From Photorhabdus australis DSM 17609 (GTDB taxonomy: Bacteria; Pseudomonadota; Gammaproteobacteria; Enterobacterales; Enterobacteriaceae), in the NCBI RefSeq assembly GCF_000711895.1, contig NZ_JONO01000048.1:1-36597 (forward strand): 36,597 bases of DNA. Direction: 5' to 3'. The notes beneath the pieces are model-generated. The model saw nothing but the letters and a program-made list of their open reading frames with translations, did no database searches and was not told the DNA's origin. This document shows, in pieces, positions 1 through 7,331 of the stretch (positions are counted from its first letter, which is position 1; each line of letters begins with the position of its first letter). The translations under genes and the position numbers were made by a program.

Positions 1-110
1 GTAATATTGATATCCCCAGCCAACACCTTTCCGTTCACTTTCCTGCTATTAGGTACTGCATTTTTCGCTAAATTTACTGTTTCCAATAAACCAAGGTTTT
101 TTAAAATTCT
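1..110 (-). CDS. Silent tail-fibre cassette, 5' tip only (runs off the left edge)
   Basis: The minus strand is open from about 110 to the window edge and reads KNLGLLETVNLAKNAVPNS followed by RKVNGKVLAGDINIT. The KNLGLLE start matches residues 222-228 of the H fibre gene at 5706-6833 and the KNLGLVE start of the reverse fibre end at 8026-8586. An in-frame TAG at 111-113 lies directly upstream and there is no start codon or ribosome binding site, so as it stands this is a promoterless C-terminal cassette. The crossover site at 81-106 overlaps its first codons. By analogy with Mu, P1 and P2-like fibre switches it would be expressed only after inversion joins it to a constant N-terminal half. 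The rest of the cassette lies outside the window. Confidence 0.72.
81..106 (+). other. DNA-invertase crossover site A (gix/pix-like)
   Basis: This 26-bp site has a left half TTCCAATAAACC, a core AA, and a right half GGTTTTTTAAAA. It has the length and plan of the Gin site (TTCCTGTAAACC, core GA, GGTTTTGGATAA, quoted from memory). It differs from site B (6364-6389, read on the minus strand) at 2 of 26 positions and from site C at 4. It lies 62 bp upstream of the intact invertase and points opposite to site B and the same way as site C. Confidence 0.8.
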
Positions 111-168
111 CTAATCCGTGATAATTTCTACAATAATAGTCTCATATTGGTATTAAACAGGATCAAAC

Positions 169-741
169 ATGGCAAAGATTGGCTATATCAGGGTGTCAAC
201 AAATGACCAAAACAGTGATTTACAGCGAAACGCTCTTATAAGTATAAATTGTGAGCGGATCTTTGAGGATAAAATCAGTGGAAAAACAGCCAATAGACCA
301 GGTTTAAAACGAGCTTTAAAGCAGCTTAAAAAAGGAGATACTTTAGTTGTTTGGAAACTAGATAGACTGGGACGTAGCGTAAAAAATATGGTTACTTTAA
401 TTTCTGATTTAAGTGAACGTGGTGTTCATTTTCAAAGCCTGACTGATAGTATTGATACCAGCACCTCTATGGGACGATTTTTCTTTCATGTTATGAGTGC
501 ACTGGCTGAGATGGAACGAGAATTGATAGTTGAAAGGACAAATGCAGGATTAATAGCTGCTCGTGCTCAGGGAAGAATAGGTGGCAGACCTGTATCATTC
601 TCATTTGCTGAACAGCAACAAGCCGCAAGATTGCTGGCTAAAGGCCACTCGCGGAAACAATTATCATTGATCTACAACACATCGTTATCCACGATATATA
701 AATATTTTCCTGTAAATAAAACAGATTACCGATCAACTTAA
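169..741 (+). CDS. Serine recombinase, DNA invertase of the Gin/Hin/Pin family
   Basis: This 190-residue protein has the length and order of small serine invertases. Residues 5-14 (GYIRVSTNDQ) hold the nucleophile Ser10 with Arg8. KLDRLGRS at 63-70 supplies the conserved Arg66 and Arg69. MERELIVERT at 115-124 begins the long E helix, and a C-terminal helix-turn-helix spans about 145-180. It should invert DNA between paired 26-bp sites. Site A lies just upstream, with sites B and C further right, so fibre switching is its likely job. A CAGGATC before the ATG may be a weak ribosome binding site. Fis-bound enhancers usually lie near or within such genes, but I cannot place one by eye. A decayed homologue begins at 8648. 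No residue critical for catalysis appears to be missing. Confidence 0.95.
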   Translation: MAKIGYIRVSTNDQNSDLQRNALISINCERIFEDKISGKTANRPGLKRALKQLKKGDTLVVWKLDRLGRSVKNMVTLISDLSERGVHFQSLTDSIDTSTSMGRFFFHVMSALAEMERELIVERTNAGLIAARAQGRIGGRPVSFSFAEQQQAARLLAKGHSRKQLSLIYNTSLSTIYKYFPVNKTDYRST

Positions 742-841
742 TATTTTAGGTTCAGCTAACTAACGTTTACTTAGATAACAGATTGCCATCAAGCATGGAT
801 TTACACATCTGAAAAAATTAATTTATCAACAATAGAAAAAA

Positions 842-1459
842 TTATCGGTACTTAGAAATCATCAGGTAAATTCGACCAATGAAGTTAATTTCATCAATTG
901 CACAATCAAAGGCCACATCATTATCACATACCCTAATTTTACCGACCGGAATTTTTGTGATCTTTTTAATGCTATGCATCCCTTCAATATCAATTAACCA
1001 TAAACCATCCTGAATATCAGGTTCTGCTGTATCTAGCAAATACCAAGTGTTATTGTTATCTACAATAAGAGGTTTTTTTATTTCTCTGGCAATAAGTTGA
1101 TTATCTAAAGTCACAGGGTTGTCAGAGTTCAACTTTCCACCAACCAATTTAACCCGTTGTATTGTCGGAGTGATAATGCTTTCTAATGATTCCTTTTTCT
1201 TTTCTCCATCAGGAAACATGTCTCCTTGTCCTGTGCTTAACCATAACAATGAAGCATTGGTTTCAAGGTTGCATTGAATAACCCAATCTGCGGGAAAGCT
1301 ATCTCTTAAATACCGGTTTGCCATTGTGCTTTTGGACACACCTAAATGGTCGCTTAGTGCCTGACGTGATTTAAACCCATATGCACTAACAAGGCGTTCG
1401 ATAGCTTGTTTTCCTCCACTATCTGCACCCATTTTTATCTCAGTTACATTTTTTTTCAT
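842..1459 (-). CDS. Phage 186-type CI repressor
   Basis: This is the probable lysogenic repressor of the tail block. An N-terminal helix-turn-helix domain of the CI family spans about 15-70 (AYGFKSRQALSDHLGVSKST). The C-terminal half (DGLWLIDIEGMHSIKKITK and the following FDCAIDEINFIGRI) closely resembles the oligomerisation domain of phage 186 CI. No LexA-like Ser/Lys self-cleavage pair is evident, as in 186. I start it at the ATG at 1459 (205 aa). A TTG one codon upstream is less likely, and an internal ATG at 1432 (MGADSGG) is also possible. It is transcribed away from the tail genes, and a repeated GTATAGTTTC element overlaps its own 5' end, which suggests autoregulation. Confidence 0.88.
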   Translation of the reverse strand: MKKNVTEIKMGADSGGKQAIERLVSAYGFKSRQALSDHLGVSKSTMANRYLRDSFPADWVIQCNLETNASLLWLSTGQGDMFPDGEKKKESLESIITPTIQRVKLVGGKLNSDNPVTLDNQLIAREIKKPLIVDNNNTWYLLDTAEPDIQDGLWLIDIEGMHSIKKITKIPVGKIRVCDNDVAFDCAIDEINFIGRIYLMISKYR

Positions 1460-1855
1460 CAAAAGTATAGTTTCGTGAGTTTGCCATCTCTACAAAGCTC
1501 TCTAATTAAGAGCTATTGTGATTCCAAATAAATTTATTAGATCCAATGAAGGATATTGCATCATAGGCATCTAAATTTCAATCTATATACTTTGTGAAAC
1601 TATACAATCTAAATAAAGAGAAAAAATCTTCTAAGCAATAAAATAAAAAAAACTTATTAATTACAACGAATTGTGATAGGAAAGAAACCTTTTTAATCAT
1701 TAATTATTTCAATAAAAACAATAATTAATATATTAACACTATCAAATATAGTTCTTAAAAAAGATAAAAAATCCCTTTAATTTTGTCTAATCAACGTGTA
1801 CTGTCCTTATATACAGTTATGTTATACGGGGGTAAGTTTGTCAGTGGACTTTCTT
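1460..1855. promoter_or_regulatory. Divergent control region between CI and the small ORF, with paired operator-like repeats
   Basis: This gene-free, very AT-rich stretch of about 400 bp separates the minus-strand repressor from rightward genes. GTATAGTTTCGTGAG at 1465-1479 recurs in inverted form as TTTGTGAAACTATAC at 1591-1605, with 11 of the 13 proximal bases matching. A separate inverted repeat AGCTCT/AGAGCT lies at 1496-1514. Repeats of this sort flanking a repressor start are typical operator candidates. I could not fix a promoter confidently because the region is too AT-rich. Confidence 0.5.
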
Positions 1856-2020
1856 ATGGAATCAGTAATAGCGCAACGTATTAATTTTATTGCCAGAATG
1901 GCAACAAGCTGTGAATGTAATCATGTTGAGGATAAAGAGCTAGCTTTGACTTGGATTGCAGAATTATCAACTCCACTTACGAAACAACTCATTAATTATC
2001 ACGAAACACGTGAAGAATAA
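1856..2020 (+). CDS. Small hypothetical protein (54 aa)
   Basis: I do not recognise this protein. It reads MESVIAQRINFIARMATSC and continues ECNHVEDKELALTWIAELS to an end rich in charged residues. It looks soluble and helical, with two cysteines close together (CEC) and no membrane segment. An upstream GTG at 1796 would extend it by 20 residues, but the ATG at 1856 begins the more protein-like sequence. It sits alone between the CI control region and a terminator at 2109-2140, the place where phages of this family put small early regulators. Its distance from the tail genes suggests a control role rather than a structural one, which is inference from position only. Confidence 0.5.
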   Translation: MESVIAQRINFIARMATSCECNHVEDKELALTWIAELSTPLTKQLINYHETREE

Positions 2021-2108
2021 ATGCGACAAATAAACAGTACGCACGTGGGATTTTTGTATGATAAATAATCTATGGTTTCTAAGTTGGTTATGATTGCATT
2101 GAAAAATT

Positions 2109-2140
2109 AGCCACTGAAAAGTGGCTTCTTGCTTTTCATT
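2109..2140 (+). terminator. Rho-independent terminator after the small ORF
   Basis: The stem GCCACT (2110-2115) pairs with AGTGGC (2120-2125) across a GAAA loop. It is followed by the interrupted T-tract TTCTTGCTTTT. It isolates the small ORF from the tail genes. Confidence 0.7.
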
Positions 2141-2199
2141 TGTACTATGGCTCTAACAATGTTGTTTCATTGTTTTCCCTCTTTTATTAGCACACCATG

Positions 2200-2238
2200 G
2201 TACTCTAATTTAACAATATTTCTTGTAATAGAGAGTAC
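2200..2238 (+). other. Inverted repeat covering the gpX ribosome binding site
   Basis: GTACTCT (2200-2206) is perfectly repeated in inverted form as AGAGTAC (2232-2238). The right arm contains the only Shine-Dalgarno-like stretch (AGAGA) before the gpX ATG at 2242. The repeat could be an RNA hairpin that limits translation, or a protein binding site. The sequence does not distinguish these. Confidence 0.4.
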
Positions 2239-2241
2239 TTA

Positions 2242-2484
2242 ATGAAAATAATTGCACAGCAAAATGATACTGTTGATGCCTTGTGCTGGCGCCACTATGG
2301 CCGAACTCAGGGTATGACTGAACGTGTTTTAGAAGCTAATCCAGGATTGGTTGAATTGATATTTAAAAAATTTCCGGAATTGTCCGAATCTGAATATAGC
2401 GTAATCCTGCCACATGGCACTGAAGTTGAAATGCCTGAAATTATGCCAACTGCAACAAAACCTATTCTGCAACTCTGGGATTAA
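2242..2484 (+). CDS. P2 gpX-like tail protein
   Basis: This 80-residue protein follows P2 gpX along its length, including the pattern DTVDALCWRHYGRTQG near residues 9-24, VLEANPGL at 29-36, and the later VILPHGTEVEMPEI. The fold is LysM-like. In P2 the protein is needed for tail completion. It is slightly longer than P2 gpX (about 67 aa) because of an insertion around 38-53 (ELIFKKFPELSESEYS). In P2 lysis genes follow X, but here a 458-bp gap leads directly to V. Its expression may be limited by the inverted repeat at 2200-2238. Confidence 0.88.
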   Translation: MKIIAQQNDTVDALCWRHYGRTQGMTERVLEANPGLVELIFKKFPELSESEYSVILPHGTEVEMPEIMPTATKPILQLWD

Positions 2485-2942
2485 AGGTAACGAATGGACG
2501 TGAAGACAGCCATACCATTAATGGTGGTGTTAGTTTGATTTTTTTCAAAGGGTTATCACTCTATTTTTACCAGCGTTGCCAAAAGTATGGCTTAATCTAC
2601 GAGACTGTAATTTAAATTGTGTAATTGCTTGTTTTCGACATTCGAGCAGGAATTATCTGTACAACTTACCTGTAGTATCTTATATCCAGCATACGATTAG
2701 ACAGTACAACATTAGAATTCCTTAGATTATTGCGTTAAGTGTTGACAAGAAAACTATCTACAGATTATTAAAAAGCCTTTCTCTCTAAGGGAAAGGCTTT
2801 TTAATTCATATTGTTATAGTTTTATTTTTCTAAGAAATTTGTCTGACCTTTCCTACAATTCGCCTTTAATGTCTATCGCTACCTTTAATGTCATTCTTCC
2901 AAACATAAACCCATAACTACCTAACATGGCATTTTTCCGAAT
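2485..2942. other. Gene-free gap between X and V where P2 carries lysis genes
   Basis: No convincing gene is visible in these 458 bp. A 14-codon ORF from 2494 (MDVKTAIPLMVVLV) ends in TGA, and its hydrophobic run could be the stub of a holin. An overlapping frame reads VTNGREDSHTINGGVSLIFF and ends at about 2615. A hairpin terminator lies at 2771-2801. CCTTTAATGTC occurs twice between 2860 and 2895. In P2 the holin, endolysin and spanin genes plus R and S lie here, so deletion of that cassette is a reasonable inference. Confidence 0.45.
2771..2801. terminator. Strong hairpin terminator between X and V
   Basis: AAAAGCCTTTC (2771-2781) pairs perfectly with GAAAGGCTTTT (2791-2801) around a 9-nt loop. 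A/T runs on both sides make it potentially bidirectional. It should stop read-through from X, so V-H need a promoter between 2802 and 2942 or depend on antitermination. Confidence 0.75.
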
Positions 2943-3746
2943 ATGGATACACAACTAACAGAGCTTCTGCGCTTATTACGTAACCTGATCAGAACTGGTG
3001 TTGTTACCGAGGTAGATACTCAGCGAGGAATGTGTCGAATTGCGACAGGTAATCTCGAAACTGACTGGAGACCTTGGTTGACAATGCGAGCGGGTAATTC
3101 CCGTACTTGGTGGGCTCCCAGCCGTGGTGAGCAAGTTTTGCTATTATCTGTTGGCGGTGAATTGACCACATCCTTTGTATTACCGGCTGTTTATTCTAAT
3201 CAATTTCCAGAGCCATCGACTCTCCCTACAGAAACTGACCATATTGATTTTCCTGATGGTGGATTACCGGCCATTTATTCTGATCAATCTCTGGCATCAC
3301 CGCCTCGTTCTGAACAAGCTGTTCATATTGCTTTCCCCGATGGGGCTGTAATGGAGTATGAGCCGAAATTCGGCGCCTTAAACGTAATAGGTATTAAGAC
3401 TGCTAAGGTGCAGGCTGCAAGTTCTATAACACTTGAAGCAACGAGTATCTCACTCAAGGCACTCGACTCAATCAAATTGGAGGCTATCAACGCAATCGAA
3501 CTGACATCAGTCAACAAAGTCGAAACGAAAACACTGCAAATTGATATGAAAGCACTGACAGTCGCTGCTGAGGTGGCCAAAAGCATTGAACTGAAAACAC
3601 CAGAGCTTACTGTAAAAGCAAAAACCAAACTAGAAGGTGATGTTGAAAACACAGGCGGAAAACTCAGTTCTAATGGTGTGACCTTACATTCTCACCAACA
3701 CTCCGGCGTCATGGCAGGCGGTGCGACAACAGGAGGTCCAGTATAA
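2943..3746 (+). CDS. P2 gpV-like baseplate spike protein
   Basis: This is the membrane-piercing spike of a contractile tail. The N-terminal OB-fold region resembles P2 gpV (LLRNLIRTGVVTEVD and WRPWLTMRAGNSRTWWAPS, then GEQVLLLSVGGELTTSFVLP). The C-terminal end GGKLSSNGVTLHSHQHSG carries the HxH motif (HQH) that binds iron at the spike tip in this family. It is 267 aa against about 211 in P2. The extra length is a partial repeat of the YSDQ/FPDG segment (about 90-135) and a longer run of short alternating hydrophobic repeats (SSITLEATSISLKALDSIKL and onward), consistent with an extended beta-helix. It starts the V-W-J-I-H run, and its stop overlaps the W start by one base. Confidence 0.92.
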   Translation: MDTQLTELLRLLRNLIRTGVVTEVDTQRGMCRIATGNLETDWRPWLTMRAGNSRTWWAPSRGEQVLLLSVGGELTTSFVLPAVYSNQFPEPSTLPTETDHIDFPDGGLPAIYSDQSLASPPRSEQAVHIAFPDGAVMEYEPKFGALNVIGIKTAKVQAASSITLEATSISLKALDSIKLEAINAIELTSVNKVETKTLQIDMKALTVAAEVAKSIELKTPELTVKAKTKLEGDVENTGGKLSSNGVTLHSHQHSGVMAGGATTGGPV

Positions 3747-4087
3747 TGATGTATCTTGGAATGAACCGGCAAACCGGTCGTAGCCTGACAGATTTGGAAC
3801 ATGTACGCCAGTCTGTCAGCGATATCTTACTAACCCCCGTAGGTAGCCGTTTAGAACGTCGCACTTATGGTTCTCTGCTACCCGAATTAATTGACTGGCC
3901 ACAAAACGCGGCTCTACGTCTGCAAGTTATGGCTGCCAGTTATACAGCTATCAGCCGCTGGGAACCACGAATTAATCTGACAGCTATCACCATAAATACC
4001 CAACAAGACGGCAAAATGACAATAGATATATCCGGTCATTATCAGCTGTCTCCCGGGGTGTTTTCTCTATCCATCCCTGTGAGGTAA
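3746..4087 (+). CDS. P2 gpW-like baseplate wedge protein
   Basis: This 113-residue protein is a close match in length and sequence to P2 gpW and the T4 gp25-like wedge family. YLGMNRQTGRSLTDLEHVRQ is near the start, VGSRLERRTYGS is at about 32-43, and it ends in SLSIPVR. It joins the inner baseplate wedge with J and I and is needed for tail assembly. The ATG at 3746 overlaps the V stop codon, and a second ATG follows immediately, so the exact start is ambiguous by one residue. J begins 4 bases after its stop, consistent with one translationally coupled operon. Confidence 0.93.
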   Translation: MMYLGMNRQTGRSLTDLEHVRQSVSDILLTPVGSRLERRTYGSLLPELIDWPQNAALRLQVMAASYTAISRWEPRINLTAITINTQQDGKMTIDISGHYQLSPGVFSLSIPVR

Positions 4088-4091
4088 AACA

Positions 4092-5099
4092 ATGCCGACT
4101 ATTGACTTGGTAGATCTAAGCCAACTGCCACCACCTGATGTAGTAGAGCCACTGGATTATGAAAGACTATTGGCTGAGCGTAAAGCCAAATTAATATCTC
4201 TTTATCCTGAAGAACAACGAGATGCTATTACTCGAACACTAGAGCTGGAATCCGAACCTCTGGTTAAGTTGCTGGAAGAAAATGCTTACAGAGAATTGAT
4301 ATTGCGTCAGCGGGTAAATGAAGCGGCTCGTGCAGTGATGCTGGCCTATGCAACCAATGGAGATTTAGACCAATTAGGTGCGAACTATAACGTGACTCGG
4401 GCCGTTATGGAGCCTGATAGCACCTTCCGTAACCGTATCCAGAGAGCCTTCGAAGGACTAAGTGTTGCAGGGCCGATAGGTGCATATGAATATCATGCCC
4501 TTAAAGTTAATGAAGGTATTAGTGTCAATAAAGGTGACGGAAAAGGTAAAGGTGAATATCAAACTGTTGCGGATGTTTCTGTCATCAGTCCATCACCGGC
4601 TAATGTAACCGTCACTATTTTGTCACAGAAATGGATATGGGAAAAAGATAAGGACGATAAGGAAGATGAAACACATAACGGTATACCTTCACAAGACTTA
4701 CTGGATAAAGTGGTTATAGCACTTAATGACGAAGATGTCAGACCGGTTGCTGATCGGGTAAAAGTGCAACCAGCCAAAATAATAGAATATCAGATTGATG
4801 CTGTGCTCTATCTTGAGCCGACACCTGAGTCTGAGCCTATCCGTAAATTAGCTCAAGAAAATATGGATAAGTACGTGCTAGACCAACATAAGTTAGGGAA
4901 AGATATTCGGTTATCCGCCATCTATGCCGCACTGCATGTAACTGGGGTGAAACAGGTGGAATTGAAAGCTCCGACGAAGGATATAATTCTGTGTAAAGAT
5001 CAAGCTCCTTACTGCACTGGTAAAAAATTAGAGCTGAGTAAAATTCAAACTTCTGATTGCTCTAAGCCAGATCCAATAGTGGGAGGTTATGATGAATGA
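4092..5099 (+). CDS. P2 gpJ-like baseplate wedge protein with lineage-specific inserts
   Basis: This member of the baseplate J family (gp6-like wedge protein) has the core features LLEENAYRELILRQRVNEAA at about 60-79 and the family segment DLDQLGANYNVTR at 91-103. At 335 aa it is longer than P2 gpJ (about 302). The excess sits in a Lys/Gly-rich segment near 147-156, a highly charged loop near 184-194 (EKDKDDKEDET), and a C-terminal extension carrying Cys301, Cys308 and Cys323, which is unusual for this family. SD-like GGGAGG near its 3' end serves gpI, whose ATG overlaps the end of J. Confidence 0.92.
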   Translation: MPTIDLVDLSQLPPPDVVEPLDYERLLAERKAKLISLYPEEQRDAITRTLELESEPLVKLLEENAYRELILRQRVNEAARAVMLAYATNGDLDQLGANYNVTRAVMEPDSTFRNRIQRAFEGLSVAGPIGAYEYHALKVNEGISVNKGDGKGKGEYQTVADVSVISPSPANVTVTILSQKWIWEKDKDDKEDETHNGIPSQDLLDKVVIALNDEDVRPVADRVKVQPAKIIEYQIDAVLYLEPTPESEPIRKLAQENMDKYVLDQHKLGKDIRLSAIYAALHVTGVKQVELKAPTKDIILCKDQAPYCTGKKLELSKIQTSDCSKPDPIVGGYDE

Positions 5100-5709
5100 C
5101 CGCCTGTTACCAACAGGTTCTACCGTTTTGGAGTTGGCTGCTGCTAAAGCATGTTCGCAACTGCAAAACATAGAAGTACGACGACTCCGTAAACTCTGGA
5201 ATCCTGACACTTGCCCTCCAGAGTTTTTACCCTATCTCGCATGGGCGTGGTCGGTTGATCGTTGGGATGAAAACTGGTCGGTGAGTACTAAGCGGGAAGT
5301 TATAAAAAACTCGATGTTTCTGCATAAACATAAGGGAACCATTGGTGCCGTCCGTCGTGTGGTAGAACCGCTAGGCTATCTCATTCAAATAAAAGAATGG
5401 TGGGAGAACAACGAAACACCAGGCACATTCCGATTAGCGATAGGGGTGCAGGAAAACGGCATTACCGAAGAAACTTTTTTAGAGCTGGAACGGCTAATTT
5501 CTGATGCCAAGCCTGTTAGTCGTCATCTGATAGGTTTGTCAATCAATCTGGATGTTAAGGGCGAATTTTATTGCGCTGCGACGAGTTATACTGGAGATGA
5601 CCTCACTGTTTACCAATATCTCCCTGACGTCATCACAACTAGCGATAATGCTCCTTTAGGGGCTGCAATTCATTTGATCGATACCGATACATTGAGGGTT
5701 TCACCATGA
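5089..5709 (+). CDS. P2 gpI-like baseplate protein
   Basis: This protein of the P2 gpI tail family attaches the fibre to the wedge. Family features are LLPTGSTVLELAAAKACSQL at the start and the WNPDTCPPEFLPYLAWAWSV segment near 41-60, followed by the WDENWS run. It is 206 aa against about 176 in P2, with a longer C-terminal end (DDLTVYQYLPDVITTSDNAP). Two ATG codons (5089 and 5092) stand in tandem behind GGGAGG, and either could start it. Its TGA overlaps the ATG of H in an ATGA arrangement, so H translation is probably coupled to it. Confidence 0.92.
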   Translation: MMNDRLLPTGSTVLELAAAKACSQLQNIEVRRLRKLWNPDTCPPEFLPYLAWAWSVDRWDENWSVSTKREVIKNSMFLHKHKGTIGAVRRVVEPLGYLIQIKEWWENNETPGTFRLAIGVQENGITEETFLELERLISDAKPVSRHLIGLSINLDVKGEFYCAATSYTGDDLTVYQYLPDVITTSDNAPLGAAIHLIDTDTLRVSP

Positions 5710-6833
5710 AATACTTTGCAATTTTAACCAAACTGGGAGCAGCGAAGTTGGCAAATGCTGCTGCTTTGGGAACGAAAGTTGATATTACTCACATGGCTGT
5801 TGGTGATGGTGGCGGTAAATTACCTGATCCCGATGTTAATCAGACACAGCTAGTCAATGAAAAACGTCGGGCCGCAATTAATACATTGAGTGTTGACCCA
5901 GTAAACACTAACCAAATTATTGCCGAACAGATTATCCCTGAAGGTGAGGGAGGTTGGTGGATGCGTGAAATTGGTCTGTTTGACAGTGAAGGTAACTTGA
6001 TTGCGGTGGCAAATTGCCCGGAAACCTATAAACCACAATTGCAGGAAGGTTCGGGTAGAACACAAACTGTCAGAATGATCTTAATTGTCAGCAATACTGA
6101 TTCAGTAACACTGAAAATTGATCCTTCCATAGTTCTGGCAACGCGTGAATATGTAGATAGTTCTATTCTGAAACATGAAAAGAGCCGCAATCACCCAGAT
6201 GCTACGTTGACAGAGAAAGGTTTTACAAAACTCAATAGTGCAATTAACAGTAATGATGAAACCACAGCGGCAACACCCAAAGCAGTAAAAGCAGCTTATG
6301 ATAATGCTAATAGTAAATTGGCAAAAAACCAAAACGGTGCAGATATCCCAGACAAAAATGCTTTTGTGAAAAACCTTGGTTTATTGGAAAAGCTGATTCC
6401 GGTTGGTGTGCCGCTTCCTTGGCCGACTGAAACACCGCCAGAAGGATGGGTTCAGTGTAATGGTGCAGCCTTTGATAAGTCGAAATTTCCGGAGTTAGCC
6501 AAGGCTTATCCTGGTGGTAATTTACCCGATTTGCGTGGTGAATTTATCCGTGGCTGGGATGCTGGGCGTGGGGTAGATCTATCACGTTCATTACTGACAT
6601 GGCAGGAAGGTTCTTATTTACTACAGGAAATTGCTGGTCAGCCTGCGGATAATGTTGTTAATTTCTCGCTCAATGAGCGCCTAAAGTTACAGTGGGATAC
6701 TCCTAAAGATAAAGATATTCCACTAAGAGCTAGATCTGTAGGTTCTGCAACAACCTGGACTACCAATGCAGGTTACATAGGGGTATCAAGGCCACGCAAC
6801 GTAGCATTTAATTATATTGTGAGAGCTGCGTAA
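5706..6833 (+). CDS. P2 gpH-like tail fibre, currently expressed version
   Basis: The receptor-binding fibre of the tail. Residues 1-150 form the constant tail-collar N-terminal domain (MKYFAILTKLGAAKLANAAA). A fibre-repeat segment near 158-205 follows (HPDATLTEKGFTKL, TPKAVKAAYDNAN). At residues 220-228 (KNLGLLE) crossover site B lies in the coding sequence. After it comes the variable end, with a collar/receptor domain (PLPWPTETPPEGWVQCNGAA, LPDLRGEFIRGWDAGRG) and the terminal RPRNVAFNYIVRAA common in enterobacterial fibres. At 375 aa it is shorter than P2 gpH (about 669). Inversion between sites B and C would replace everything after about residue 222 and is predicted to give a 406-residue fibre in the same frame. 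Confidence 0.92.
   Translation: MKYFAILTKLGAAKLANAAALGTKVDITHMAVGDGGGKLPDPDVNQTQLVNEKRRAAINTLSVDPVNTNQIIAEQIIPEGEGGWWMREIGLFDSEGNLIAVANCPETYKPQLQEGSGRTQTVRMILIVSNTDSVTLKIDPSIVLATREYVDSSILKHEKSRNHPDATLTEKGFTKLNSAINSNDETTAATPKAVKAAYDNANSKLAKNQNGADIPDKNAFVKNLGLLEKLIPVGVPLPWPTETPPEGWVQCNGAAFDKSKFPELAKAYPGGNLPDLRGEFIRGWDAGRGVDLSRSLLTWQEGSYLLQEIAGQPADNVVNFSLNERLKLQWDTPKDKDIPLRARSVGSATTWTTNAGYIGVSRPRNVAFNYIVRAA
6364..6389 (-). other. DNA-invertase crossover site B, inside the fibre gene
   Basis: On the minus strand the halves read TTCCAATAAACC and GGTTTTTCACAA around an AA core. The site is inverted relative to sites A and C, as inversion requires. It encodes the KNLGLLE stretch of the fibre, and the reading frame is the same in all three cassettes. 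Confidence 0.85.
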
Positions 6834-6835
6834 TG

Positions 6836-7331
6836 AGTACATCTGTACTTGAAGAAACCCGGTGGGAATACCTCTTCCCTGGCCGACTAACATACCATCA
6901 AATGGATGGGTAAAATGTAATGGAGCAATCTCTGATAAATCTTTATATCCGAAATTAGCAGAAGTTTATCCTAGTGGTAGATTGCCCGATTTACGTGGTG
7001 AATTTATCCGTGGCTAGGATGATGGACGTGGGGTGGACGTTGGTCGATATCTACTTTCCAATCAATTGGCTGATATTGCTCGACATAATCATAGGCTTGG
7101 TCGGATGTGGTCTAACTCAAGTGCTGGAGCTGATGGTTTGAGTACACCGAGCTATATTCTCAATAGTATCACCAAAGATGCTAACTACGGATTTGATGGC
7201 CGTGGATTGGGTATCGCTACCGGGATTGGAAGTGGTGGTTCCGGTTATGTGGACGATGCGATTCTTGCTTCAACAGGAACAAAAACACGTCCGCGAAACG
7301 TAGCATTTAATTACATTGTGAGGATTGCCTG
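6836..7331 (+). pseudogene. Duplicated tail-fibre C-terminal end, disrupted
   Basis: From about 6859 the sequence reads PVGIPLPWPTNIPSNGWVKC, then NGAISDKSLYPKLAEVYPSG and RLPDLRGEFIRG. This parallels residues 231-280 of the H fibre just upstream. At 7015-7017 the Trp of the GWD motif has become TAG. After that the frame stays open to RTRPRNVAFNYIVRIA-type sequence (TKTRPRNVAFNYIVRIA) at 7329. The start is also damaged: the LEK/LEE region near 6848-6857 is out of frame with the rest, and there is no constant N-terminal half. The middle part (ARHNHRLGRMWSNSSAGADG) differs completely from H, so it stores another receptor-binding sequence. The chaperone gene begins one base after its stop. Confidence 0.85.

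Noticed and set aside
2742-2770. A good promoter-like pair, TTGACA - 17 bp - TTATTA
   Set aside because: The predicted start falls inside the terminator hairpin at 2771-2801, so it would yield no useful transcript. I treat it as chance in AT-rich DNA.
2021-2942. Ogr-type late promoter boxes for the tail genes
   Set aside because: I looked for TGT-N12-ACA-like dyads before X and V and found none that stood out from the AT-rich background. No ogr gene is present in the window.
3323-3652. A 109-codon open frame antisense to gpV
   Set aside because: It arises from the repeated codons of the beta-helix part of gpV and has no start signal.
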